Counted from the stretch's first letter, positions 1 to 7,163 are shown. The stretch: 10,107 nucleotides of DNA from Flavobacteriales bacterium (GCA_027008965.1 JALVDN010000213.1:1-10107), one strand, 5' to 3'. Numbers and translations: made by a program. Notes: generated by a model from the sequence alone, not told the origin.

Positions 1-60
1 GACTTGTCCGGCTTGTCAAAACTATTTAAAACTGGATCAGATTATATAGAATGAGTGTAT
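1..60 (+). other. Left edge, possible 3' end of an unidentified upstream gene
   Basis: All three forward frames are open at the left edge and close within about 55 bases. Frame 1 ends at a TGA at 52-54, frame 2 at a TAG near 47-49 and frame 3 at a TAA near 27-29. None of the short peptides carries a motif I recognise, so the true frame cannot be chosen. In many Bacteroidota the gene before this HU/RNase G cluster is mutY (adenine glycosylase), from memory of gene order, but nothing here confirms that. Bases 60-116 show no gene. Confidence 0.25.
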
Positions 61-116
61 AAGGGGATAAGTGCATGATTATCAAAACCATTGAAAAAGA
101 TCCAGGTAAAAAAATA

Positions 117-147
117 TTAGCTATTTTAAAAAAAAGTCTTACCTTTG
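117..147 (+). promoter_or_regulatory. Probable promoter of the HU gene (Bacteroidota type)
   Basis: TACCTTTG at 140-147 matches the Bacteroidota -7 consensus TAnnTTTG. TTAG at 117-120 lies exactly 19 bases upstream and differs by one base from the -33 consensus TTTG. Transcription would start around 153, giving a leader of under 20 bases before the ATG at 171. This placement argues against the upstream in-frame ATG at 75 as the translation start. The call is by consensus only. Confidence 0.5.
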
Positions 148-170
148 TGTGCCTCAAAAAAATATGTCTT

Positions 171-458
171 ATGACTAAAGCCGATTTAGTAAAAAATATT
201 GCAGATAAAACGGGACTTGAGAAAAAAGAAGTTCAAAAAGTTATTGAATTGTTTATGGATGAAATCATCCACGCGCTAAGTAAAGGCGAAGCGGTTTATT
301 TGAGAGGGTTTGGTACTTTCAACAATAAGTTTCGGGCCCAAAAAATTGCCCGGAATATCAAAAAAAACACCTCGTTGGTAGTGCCTGCACATTATATCCC
401 GTCATTTAAACCTTCCAAGTCTTTTGTAGATAAAATCAAAAACAATATAAAACCCTGA
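171..458 (+). CDS. HU/IHF-family DNA-binding protein
   Basis: A 95-residue protein of normal HU length. HU-family dimers bend and compact DNA in the nucleoid. The N-terminal helices begin MTKADLVKNIADKTGL. The hallmark RGFGTF is at residues 45-50, the DNA-binding arm begins with RNIKKNT at 61-67, and the final FKPSKSF block lies near 79-85. The arm tip lacks the Asn-Pro pair of classical HU (RNPxTG): Ile follows Asn, so the intercalating proline is missing, as I recall for a common Bacteroidota HU subgroup. The frame extends up to an ATG at 75, but those 32 extra codons precede the family's usual first residues and cover the likely promoter, so I chose 171. The next gene starts 4 bases after the stop, suggesting one transcript. 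Confidence 0.93.
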   Translation: MTKADLVKNIADKTGLEKKEVQKVIELFMDEIIHALSKGEAVYLRGFGTFNNKFRAQKIARNIKKNTSLVVPAHYIPSFKPSKSFVDKIKNNIKP

Positions 459-462
459 GATT

Positions 463-558
463 ATGCCTAGTGGTAAAAAAAGAAAAAGAAAAAAGATTGC
501 AACGCACAAAAGAAAGAAACGCAGTCGCTTGAACAGACACAAGAAAAAGAAAAAGTAG
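463..558 (+). CDS. 31-residue Lys/Arg-rich protein, putative ribosome-associated peptide
   Basis: This ORF is too short for most gene callers. It starts at ATG 463, four bases after the HU stop, and ends at TAG 556-558. It encodes 31 residues, 19 of them Lys or Arg plus two His, beginning MPSGKKRKRKKIATHKRKKR and ending in five lysines. From memory, near-identical peptides (MPxGKKRKxHKxATHKRKKRxRxNRHKKK) occur at this locus, next to RNase G, across Bacteroidota, usually labelled hypothetical. The KRKK/HKRKKR pattern also recalls the AURKAIP1/COX24 (mS38) family and mycobacterial bS22, which bind small-subunit rRNA. The tight spacing to HU and adjacency to an rRNA-processing RNase fit a ribosomal or rRNA-binding role, but that role is inference. 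The composition could also arise from an A-rich tract; conservation argues against this. Confidence 0.8.
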   Translation: MPSGKKRKRKKIATHKRKKRSRLNRHKKKKK

Positions 559-584
559 GCTCCTACTTTTTCTTTTCCTTTTTT
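545..584 (+). terminator. AT-rich terminator-like hairpin overlapping the end of the small basic gene
   Basis: AAAAGAAAAAGTAGG (545-559) and CCTACTTTTTCTTTT (562-576) are a perfect 15-base inverted repeat. The closing pair must open, leaving a stem of about 14 bp and a 4-base loop. T-rich sequence follows to 584. The left arm contains the last lysine codons and the stop codon of the 31-residue ORF. The stem is mostly A-U and weak, so termination may be partial. RNase G begins 62 bases further on without an obvious promoter, so readthrough is plausible. Confidence 0.6.
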
Positions 585-646
585 ATGGAATTTGCTCTTT
601 GATATATCGCTTGCTGAATCAGTTATTAACTCAAAAAAATAAAACG

Positions 647-2200
647 ATGGGTATAGATTTAATTATTCGATCTAGTCCATCCGCTATTGATTTTGCATTG
701 CTGAAAGACGGTTTACTTGTAGAATTGCATCGGGAGGAAACAGGCATCAAATTCAATGTAGGAGATATTTTTCTGGCTAAGGTTTCCAAAATTATGCCGG
801 GACTAAACGCCGCTTTTATTCACTTAAAAAGCAAAAAAGACGGTTTCCTACACTATCATGATTTGGGTCCCAATGTTCGTTCTTTGCTAAAATATATCAA
901 ACTCTTGCGGAGTAATAAAAAGATTCATCCTTTATTAAAAAATTTCAAGTTTGAACCTAAAATCCACAAGGACGGTTCGATCAATCAAGTATTGCGTCAA
1001 GGAGAATTGATTTTGGTTCAAATCGTAAAGGAGCCCATTTCCACCAAAGGTCCCAGGTTAACATCGGAGATTTCATTGGCCGGAAGATACTTGGTTCTTG
1101 TTCCTTTCAATGAGGGCGTTTTTGTTTCTTCCAAAATTGAGAGTGAAACTGAACGTTCGAGGTTAAAAAGACTCGCTGAAAGCATCAGGCCTAAAAATTT
1201 CGGATTGATTGTTCGCACGGCTGCCGAAGGGAAAAAGGTAGCGGAACTTGATAAGGATTTGAATACACTTATTTCTTCTTGGGAAGAAACCTCAAAAAAT
1301 ATTGTAACCGCAAGACCACCTCAAAAAGTTTACAGGGAAATAGGCAAAGCGGGATTACTTTTGCGGGATCTATTAGATGAAAATTTTGAATCTATTGTGG
1401 TGGACGATAAGAATCTTTACAATGAAATTCTACAGCTAGTAAGAGAAATTTATCCGGAAAAAGAAAAAATCGTTAAGTTTTACAACCAAAAAATACCGAT
1501 TTTTGAGAAATACGGCATTGAAAAACAAATCAAAACCTCTTTCGGAAGAAGTGTATCTCTGGACAAGGGGGCCTATATCATTATAGAGCATACCGAAGCC
1601 ATGCACGTAATAGATGTCAATAGCGGATTATCACCGGGAAAAAGCGGTGACCAGGAAAACACAGCGCTACAAGTCAATTTAAAGGCGGCAAAAGAAATAG
1701 CCCGTCAATTGAGATTGAGAGATATGGGAGGTATTATTATTGTGGATTTTATTGATCTGCATTCGCAAGAAAATAGAAAGAAACTCTATGAATATCTCAA
1801 AGAACAGATGAAAGATGACAGGGCTAAACACAAAATCCTTCCTCCTACCAAATTCGGTTTAATACAAATCACACGACAACGTGTCCGACCGGAAAGAAAT
1901 ATTGATACTTCCGAGAAAAATCCAAGTTTGGTATTCAAAGATCAAGTGGATGCACCCATAACATTGATTTCCAAAATAGAAGACGATTTGGAAAAAATTG
2001 TTGATAAAACCAAAGGGAAATTAATCTTGGCCGTTCATCCCTTTATTGCCGCTTATCTCAGAAAAGGATTTCTTTCATGGAGATGGAAAAAAATATTCCA
2101 ATATAAGCGTATGTTGGATATTCAACCGAGATATGGCTATAAGTATTTGGAATATCGTTTTTTTGATAAAGACGGAAACGAAATTGACTTGATCAAATAA
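647..2200 (+). CDS. rng: Ribonuclease G (Rne/Rng family)
   Basis: A 517-residue cytoplasmic endoribonuclease that cuts single-stranded AU-rich RNA and matures rRNA and mRNA. An N-terminal S1-type RNA-binding region (about residues 38-130) includes VGDIFLAKV and the HYHDLG segment. The catalytic core carries VIDVNSG, with Asp323, and IIIVDFIDL, with Asp367, matching the two metal-binding aspartates of RNase E (303 and 346 in E. coli). The RQRVRPE segment follows. The protein contains no cysteine, so it cannot form the CPxC zinc link that joins RNase E/G dimers; I recall the same in other Bacteroidota RNase G proteins. Length fits RNase G; there is no long C-terminal degradosome scaffold. I chose ATG 647 because homologues start just before the LIIRSS segment; an upstream in-frame TTG at 599 would add 16 atypical residues. 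Confidence 0.95.
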   Translation: MGIDLIIRSSPSAIDFALLKDGLLVELHREETGIKFNVGDIFLAKVSKIMPGLNAAFIHLKSKKDGFLHYHDLGPNVRSLLKYIKLLRSNKKIHPLLKNFKFEPKIHKDGSINQVLRQGELILVQIVKEPISTKGPRLTSEISLAGRYLVLVPFNEGVFVSSKIESETERSRLKRLAESIRPKNFGLIVRTAAEGKKVAELDKDLNTLISSWEETSKNIVTARPPQKVYREIGKAGLLLRDLLDENFESIVVDDKNLYNEILQLVREIYPEKEKIVKFYNQKIPIFEKYGIEKQIKTSFGRSVSLDKGAYIIIEHTEAMHVIDVNSGLSPGKSGDQENTALQVNLKAAKEIARQLRLRDMGGIIIVDFIDLHSQENRKKLYEYLKEQMKDDRAKHKILPPTKFGLIQITRQRVRPERNIDTSEKNPSLVFKDQVDAPITLISKIEDDLEKIVDKTKGKLILAVHPFIAAYLRKGFLSWRWKKIFQYKRMLDIQPRYGYKYLEYRFFDKDGNEIDLIK

Positions 2201-2208
2201 AAACAAGT

Positions 2209-2251
2209 AAATAATAAACCCCGCCGGCTTTGCCGGCGGGGTTTATTATTT
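2209..2251. terminator. Bidirectional intrinsic terminator between rng and nifJ
   Basis: A perfect 20-bp inverted repeat (2209-2228 and 2232-2251) with a TTT loop. The core is CCCCGCCGGC/GCCGGCGGGG, flanked by AATAATAAA on the left and TTTATTATT on the right. Read on either strand, a GC-rich stem is followed by a T-rich run. It lies 8 bases after the RNase G stop and 19 bases after the nifJ stop, so it serves both convergent genes. Confidence 0.93.
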
Positions 2252-2270
2252 TGCATAAAAGCACCAGTGA

Positions 2271-5200
2271 TTATAAGTTGGCAAAAATCTGAAGCCGCTC
2301 CCAACGGGCATCAATTTCGGTTTGAGCCATTTCCAAAAGTTCCTTGGCGTTTTCGGGATTTTGTTTGATAAGCCTTGTAAACCGTGCTTCTTTGTTCATG
2401 AATTCCGAAACAGGAATTTCAGGTGCTTTGGAATCCAATGAGAACCGTTTTCCGGCCGGTTTAGCCGGGTTATATCTGAATAAAGGCCAATATCCCGATT
2501 TCACGGCCAATTCCTGATGGGTGGCACCGTCTCCCATATCATATCCGTGTTCAATACAATGGGAAAATGCAATGATTAACGAAGGTCCGTCATATTCCGC
2601 GGCTTCACGAATGGCTCTCAAAGCTTGTTGCTCTTTGGCTCCCATAGCAATTTGTGCTACATAAACATTGCCGTAGGCAATAGCTTGAAGTGCCAGATCT
2701 TTTTTGGGTGTACGTTTTCCGGAAATGGCAAATTTGGCTGCCGCTCCCAGTGGAGTAGCCTTGGATGCTTGACCGCCCGTATTGGAATATACCTCCGTAT
2801 CCAACACCAACACATTGATATCCTCACCCGATGCCAATGCATGATCCAAACCACCGTATCCTATATCATATGCCCAACCGTCTCCGCCTATAATCCAAAC
2901 ATATTTTTTTCTCAAGTAATCCGCCAATATCATCATTCGTTTGGCTTCGGGTGTATTTATACCTTTCAATGCCGCTCTTACCAATTTGATATTTTTGATT
3001 TGTTCTTCTTTTTGTGCTTCGTCGGATTCGGGGTTATTTACAATAGCATTGACCAACTCCGATCCGATTACATCTTCCAATTTAAACAATAAATCAAAGG
3101 CTTCTTTCCTTTTGGCATTCATAGCCAATCGCATTCCCAATCCATATTCGGCATTATCTTCAAACAACGAATTGGCCCAAGCCGGTCCCATGCCGTTTTC
3201 ATTTACCGTATAAGGTGTTGTAGGCAGGTTTCCGCCGTAGATGGAGGAACATCCCGTTGCATTGGCAATTAAACTGCTGTCACCATATAATTGCGTAACC
3301 ATTTTGATATAAGGAGTTTCCCCACATCCCGGACAAGCGCCCGAATATTCAAATAAGGGTTCCAAAAATTGGACGTTCTTGATGGTTGTGGTTTTGAGTT
3401 TCTTTCTGTCATACCAAGGTAATTCGGCAAAGAAATCCCAATAAGGTTCTTCTTGCGGTTGAACCTCCAGTCGAGGGTGCATGTTGATAGACTTGAAGTT
3501 AGGGATTTCCTTACTTTCAGCAGGACATACGGCCACACAAAGTGTACAGCCCGTACAGTGTACCGGATCCACTTGCAGCACATATGTATCCACGCCTTCA
3601 TAGCGGCCTTTGATAGGAACTTGCCTGAACCCTTCGGGGGCATTTTTCAAATCATCTTGTGAAACGATTTTGGCCCGGATGGCCGCATGCGGACAAATAT
3701 CCACACATTTATTACATTGGGTACACAACTGCGGATCATCCCAAACGGGAATAAAATCGGCAATATTCTGACGTTCATATTTGGCTGTTCCCAAAGGGAA
3801 AGTTCCATCGGGTTCAAAGGCACTTACGGGCAAGCTATCTCCTTCTCCGGCATATATTTTTCCAAGTACGTTTTTCACATAATCGGGAGCGGAAGGATCC
3901 ATCACCGGCTCAAAGTCGCGTCGGGAAGTTACTTCTTGCGGATAGTCCACTTTTTGGAGATATTTCAACGCCGTATCTACCGCATTGAAGTTCATCTGAA
4001 CAATAAAATCTCCCTTGTGGGAATAGGATTTTACAATAGCATCTTTGATGCGCTGAATGGCTTCTTCTTGTGGCAAAATACCCGAAATGGCAAAGAATGC
4101 CGTTTGCAAAACCGTATTGATACGACGACCCAATTTTGCCTCATAAGCCACTTTGGATGCGTCGATCACATAGAATTCCAATTTTTTTCTTAGAATGGTT
4201 TCTTGAACTTTTTGGGGGAGTTGATCCCAAATATGATCCTTATCAAACGGAGAGTTCAACAATAATATTCCGCCTTCTTTTACTTTCTCTGCCAAATTAA
4301 ATTTTTGAATGAAGTCAAATTGATGTACGGCCACAAATTCGGCTTCATCTATCAAGTAGGTGGAATAGATGGGATCCGGACCGAAACGCAAATGCGAAAT
4401 AGTACGCGCACCGGCTTTTTTTGAATCGTAAACAAAGTATCCTTGTACATAATTGTCGGTTGTTTCACCTATTATTTTAATGGAATTTTTATTGGCACTC
4501 ACCGTTCCGTCCGAACCCAATCCGTAGAACAGGAAAGATTTGGTATTGGATTTGATTTTGAAATCGGGATCCACATCTAAATTCGTATGCGTAACATCAT
4601 CAATAATGCCTACGGTGAAGTGATTTTTGGGTTGCTCTTTTTTCAGTTCGTCATAAATACCTTTCACCATGGAAGGATTGAACTCTTTGGATGACAAACC
4701 GTATCTTCCTCCTACAATCTTAGGCATCGTACGTCCCGACTCCACAAAAGCATTAACCACGTCCATGTATAAAGGTTCGCCTATGGCACCGGATTCTTTG
4801 GTGCGGTCCAAAACAGCAATTTTTTTCACCGTTTCGGGGATGGCATCAATAAAATCTTTGACAGAGAACGGCCTGTATAACCGCACGGCCAGAACACCGG
4901 TTTTTTCACCGGCTTTGTTGAGTTGTTCAACGGTCTCACGTACGGCACCCAAACCCGAGCCCATAATGATAATCAATCTCTCTGCATCGGGAGCACCAAA
5001 ATATTGATAAAGTTCATATTTTCTTCCCGTCAGTTTATAAAATTTATCAAATACTTGTTTTACGATTTCGGGAACTTTTTGATAATAAGGATTAGCACGC
5101 TCACGGTTTTGGAAGAACACATCCGGATTTTGGGATGAACCTCTCAACTTGGGAGCGTCCGGATCCAAGGCTCTCTCCTTGAATGCAAGAATATCCTCTT

Positions 5201-5801
5201 CCGGCAGCATTTCTTTCATGATTTCGGGCGTGAGGCCGTCAATTTTTTGGATTTCATGCGAGGTTCTGAAACCGTCAAAAATGTTCATAAAAGGCACACG
5301 GGATTGCAAAGACGCCGCTTGAGCCAACAAAGCGAAGTCCTGTGCTTCTTGCACCGAACTGCCAAACATCATTCCCCAACCGGTTTGTCTTGCTGCCATC
5401 ACATCCGAATGATCACCGAAAATGGACAGCGCATGTGTTGCCACGGTCCGGGCGGCAATGTGAAATACGGTAGGCAAAAGCTCTCCCGCTATTTTATACA
5501 TATTCGGAATCATCAACAACAAACCTTGCGAAGCCGTGAAGGTTGTTGTCAACGCTCCTCCTTGAAGAGATCCATGAACGGTGCCCGCGGCACCTCCTTC
5601 ACTTTGCATTTCAATAATACGCGGAACTTGACCCCATATATTTTTTACTCCCTTGGCACTCAATGCATCAGCATGTTCTCCCATTGGAGAAGAAGGCGTA
5701 ATGGGATAAATGGCACAAACCTCATTGATGGCATGCGCCACTCTCGCTACCGCCTCATTTCCGTCTACAATGATTTTAGGAAAGTTCTTTTCTTTATTCA
5801 T
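2271..5801 (-). CDS. nifJ: Pyruvate:ferredoxin (flavodoxin) oxidoreductase, single-chain NifJ type
   Basis: A 1176-residue enzyme, usual for fused homodimeric PFOR. It converts pyruvate, CoA and oxidised ferredoxin or flavodoxin to acetyl-CoA, CO2 and reduced carrier in the cytoplasm. In order: the N-terminal pyrimidine-binding domain with YPITPSSPMGE (about residue 32); the transketolase-C-like domain, including GGRYGLSSKEF; the gamma and EKR-type region; two [4Fe-4S] motifs, CTQCNKCVDICP (about 690) and CTGCTLCVAVCP (about 747); then the thiamine-diphosphate domain with CPGCGETPY (about 820, whose cysteines help bind the proximal cluster), GDGWAYDIGYGG (about 970) and SNTGGQASKATP (about 1005). 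No frameshift or missing motif is seen. The frame reaches ATG 5849, but a -7 promoter box lies between that and ATG 5801, so I chose 5801. The enzyme is oxygen-sensitive in most hosts, which suggests low-oxygen metabolism. Confidence 0.97.
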   Translation of the reverse strand: MNKEKNFPKIIVDGNEAVARVAHAINEVCAIYPITPSSPMGEHADALSAKGVKNIWGQVPRIIEMQSEGGAAGTVHGSLQGGALTTTFTASQGLLLMIPNMYKIAGELLPTVFHIAARTVATHALSIFGDHSDVMAARQTGWGMMFGSSVQEAQDFALLAQAASLQSRVPFMNIFDGFRTSHEIQKIDGLTPEIMKEMLPEEDILAFKERALDPDAPKLRGSSQNPDVFFQNRERANPYYQKVPEIVKQVFDKFYKLTGRKYELYQYFGAPDAERLIIIMGSGLGAVRETVEQLNKAGEKTGVLAVRLYRPFSVKDFIDAIPETVKKIAVLDRTKESGAIGEPLYMDVVNAFVESGRTMPKIVGGRYGLSSKEFNPSMVKGIYDELKKEQPKNHFTVGIIDDVTHTNLDVDPDFKIKSNTKSFLFYGLGSDGTVSANKNSIKIIGETTDNYVQGYFVYDSKKAGARTISHLRFGPDPIYSTYLIDEAEFVAVHQFDFIQKFNLAEKVKEGGILLLNSPFDKDHIWDQLPQKVQETILRKKLEFYVIDASKVAYEAKLGRRINTVLQTAFFAISGILPQEEAIQRIKDAIVKSYSHKGDFIVQMNFNAVDTALKYLQKVDYPQEVTSRRDFEPVMDPSAPDYVKNVLGKIYAGEGDSLPVSAFEPDGTFPLGTAKYERQNIADFIPVWDDPQLCTQCNKCVDICPHAAIRAKIVSQDDLKNAPEGFRQVPIKGRYEGVDTYVLQVDPVHCTGCTLCVAVCPAESKEIPNFKSINMHPRLEVQPQEEPYWDFFAELPWYDRKKLKTTTIKNVQFLEPLFEYSGACPGCGETPYIKMVTQLYGDSSLIANATGCSSIYGGNLPTTPYTVNENGMGPAWANSLFEDNAEYGLGMRLAMNAKRKEAFDLLFKLEDVIGSELVNAIVNNPESDEAQKEEQIKNIKLVRAALKGINTPEAKRMMILADYLRKKYVWIIGGDGWAYDIGYGGLDHALASGEDINVLVLDTEVYSNTGGQASKATPLGAAAKFAISGKRTPKKDLALQAIAYGNVYVAQIAMGAKEQQALRAIREAAEYDGPSLIIAFSHCIEHGYDMGDGATHQELAVKSGYWPLFRYNPAKPAGKRFSLDSKAPEIPVSEFMNKEARFTRLIKQNPENAKELLEMAQTEIDARWERLQIFANL

Positions 5802-5826
5802 GATTTTTGATTTTTCTACATTCAAA

Positions 5827-5834
5827 CAAATGTA
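5827..5834 (-). promoter_or_regulatory. Probable -7 promoter box of nifJ
   Basis: On the minus strand, TACATTTG (5834 down to 5827) matches the Bacteroidota -7 consensus TAnnTTTG. The -33 zone falls in a T-run (5848-5856); a TTTG at 5850-5847 is only 12 bases away, too close for a canonical -33. Transcription would start near 5820, about 20 bases before ATG 5801. Confidence 0.45.
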
Positions 5835-5896
5835 TTTATTTTCATTCAAAAAAAAATGCTTTTTGTCAGCAAATATTCTTCCGGCAGTTACATTTC

Positions 5897-5912
5897 ACCG
5901 GAAAAAACCGGT
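5897..5912. repeat. Short inverted repeat between gldA-like gene and nifJ
   Basis: ACCGGAAAAAACCGGT is a perfect 5-bp inverted repeat with an A6 spacer. A second pairing is possible between TTCCGG (5879-5884) and CCGGAA (5898-5903), which would compete with it. Neither is followed by a T-run on the minus strand, so it is not a convincing terminator for the upstream gene. It lies about 65 bases upstream of the nifJ -7 box and could be a protein-binding site, but this is unproven. Confidence 0.35.
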
Positions 5913-5919
5913 AAAAATT

Positions 5920-6831
5920 TTAAGCCTGTTGAGTAGTTTCCCTGAAAATTTCTTCCAAACGGGTTTGGTAGGTGTTGATATGTAAGATTTTCAATCCGTT
6001 TTGAACAGCAAAATCAAAGAGAACAGGACGGATATCACTCTTATGTTTAAAAATAAGCTTCCATGAATTTTCACCTATATTATCGGCCGAAATAAATCCG
6101 GGAAGGTGAGCAAACCATTGCGGTTCCAAATTCACATCAAAACCTATTTCCACCACCTGATTATCCGATGAAATTTCTTCCATATTCTTATCCAATAATA
6201 TTTCTCCTTGATGAAGAATCAAAACACGGTCGGCCATGTGTTCCACTTCTTGCATGATATGTGTGGAAAGAATAATACACTTATTTTGCCCCAAGCGCTT
6301 GATCATACTTCTGATTTCCACCAATTGATTGGGGTCCAATCCGGTGGTAGGCTCATCCAAAATCAAAACCGGCGGATCATGAATGATAGCCGCCGCCAAA
6401 CCCACACGTTGCCGATATCCTTTAGAGAGTTGGCCTATTTTTTTGTGGGATTCTGGCATCAAACCCGTCATACTCATTACTTCCTCCAATCTTCCGGGTT
6501 TTATATTCCGGTAAAATCCTGCAACAAAAGACAAATATTCCCGCACATACATATCCAAATAAAGCGGATTATGTTCAGGTAAATAGCCCAACTGTTTTCG
6601 CACTTCCATAGGTTCGTCAAAAATAGAATGCCCGTTCACAAAGACTTCACCTTCATCAGGTGACACATAGGTGGTGATAATTTTCATCAGTGTGGACTTG
6701 CCTGCTCCGTTCGGTCCCAAAAGTCCTACAATTTTTCCTGCTTCCAAATCAAATGAAATGTTTTTTAAAACCTGTTGATGTCCATACCGCTTGGAAACCA
6801 ACCGGACACTAAGACTCTTCTTCTTCTCCAT
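5920..6831 (-). CDS. gldA: ABC transporter ATP-binding protein, GldA-like
   Basis: A 303-residue ABC ATPase without membrane segments, so it must pair with a separate permease, none of which is in the window. Walker A GPNGAGKST is at residues 39-47, the signature LSKGYRQR at about 135, Walker B VLILDEP at about 155-161, and the H-loop STHIM has its His near 191. The segments LPEHNPLYLDMYVREYL and GLDPNQLVEIR closely match, from memory, GldA of Flavobacterium, which works with GldF and GldG in gliding motility and type IX-associated functions. The family also occurs in non-gliding Bacteroidota, so motility cannot be inferred. The chosen start is the last of three in-frame ATGs (6843, 6834, 6831); it gives the usual short lead before the first strand. 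The start overlaps the DUF2007 gene in another frame. Exact subfamily is less sure than the ABC call. Confidence 0.85.
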   Translation of the reverse strand: MEKKKSLSVRLVSKRYGHQQVLKNISFDLEAGKIVGLLGPNGAGKSTLMKIITTYVSPDEGEVFVNGHSIFDEPMEVRKQLGYLPEHNPLYLDMYVREYLSFVAGFYRNIKPGRLEEVMSMTGLMPESHKKIGQLSKGYRQRVGLAAAIIHDPPVLILDEPTTGLDPNQLVEIRSMIKRLGQNKCIILSTHIMQEVEHMADRVLILHQGEILLDKNMEEISSDNQVVEIGFDVNLEPQWFAHLPGFISADNIGENSWKLIFKHKSDIRPVLFDFAVQNGLKILHINTYQTRLEEIFRETTQQA

Positions 6832-7045
6832 CATAAAAATCATGAATTAAATCCAGTGCTTCATCCGCTTTTTCGTCGGGAACCCACACAGGTAACCGCG
6901 CAAAATATAGATTGGGAAAAATGGAGTCCACCGGCTCGCCCAAAATACGCACAGGAATATCATTGTTTTCCAAAAAAGCCTTTAATAAATAGGCTTCTTC
7001 TTTGGATTCTGCTTCCCAAACTTTTTCCCAACCTTTGAGTTCCAT
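6809..7045 (-). CDS. DUF2007-family small protein
   Basis: A 78-residue soluble acidic protein beginning MELKGWEKVWEAESKEEAYLL. The pattern of an opening beta strand (WEKVWEA), a helix running through EEAYLLKAFLENNDI, then PVRILGE and a strand ending in VWVPDEKADEALDLI fits the DUF2007 fold (PF09413, once called putative signal-transducing protein), which resembles a PII-like or ferredoxin-like alpha/beta unit. The molecular function is unknown. The acidic tail DGEEEES (residues 72-78) is encoded in the overlap with the next gene's start. It is the first gene of a two-gene minus-strand unit with the GldA-like ATPase. ATG 7045 is the natural start: the first strand follows at once and a -7 box lies 18 bases upstream. 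Confidence 0.85.
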   Translation of the reverse strand: MELKGWEKVWEAESKEEAYLLKAFLENNDIPVRILGEPVDSIFPNLYFARLPVWVPDEKADEALDLIHDFYDGEEEES

Positions 7046-7062
7046 AGTGATAATTGCTTATT

Positions 7063-7070
7063 CAAATTTA
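7063..7070 (-). promoter_or_regulatory. Probable -7 promoter box of the DUF2007-gldA unit
   Basis: TAAATTTG on the minus strand (7070 down to 7063) fits TAnnTTTG, with a predicted transcription start near 7057 and a leader of about a dozen bases before ATG 7045. No TTTG is present at the canonical 19-20 base distance; the -33 zone instead falls on a 10-base palindrome, AAACCGGTTT (7084-7093). Confidence 0.4.
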
Positions 7071-7163
7071 ATGATTTTATTTCAAACCGGTTTATAGTGT
7101 AACGGAGATTTCAGGATTATATTTGACCATAAATTTTCGCTATATTTTATTTGTTTTTTAGGA

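Noticed and set aside
75..170. N-terminal extension of the HU gene starting at ATG 75
   Set aside because: The extra 32 residues have no place in the HU fold, and the region holds a near-consensus promoter ending at 147; ATG 171 gives the normal family start.
599..646. TTG start for RNase G
   Set aside because: It would add 16 residues without similarity to the family N-terminus; ATG 647 directly precedes the conserved LIIRSS segment.
2625..5810. Plus-strand ORFs of 60-190 codons inside nifJ
   Set aside because: All are antisense shadows of the continuous NifJ coding frame, with no recognisable domain.
5802..5849. Longer nifJ starting at ATG 5849
   Set aside because: The TACATTTG -7 box lies downstream of that ATG, so a transcript from it would not include the codon; the extra 16 residues are atypical.
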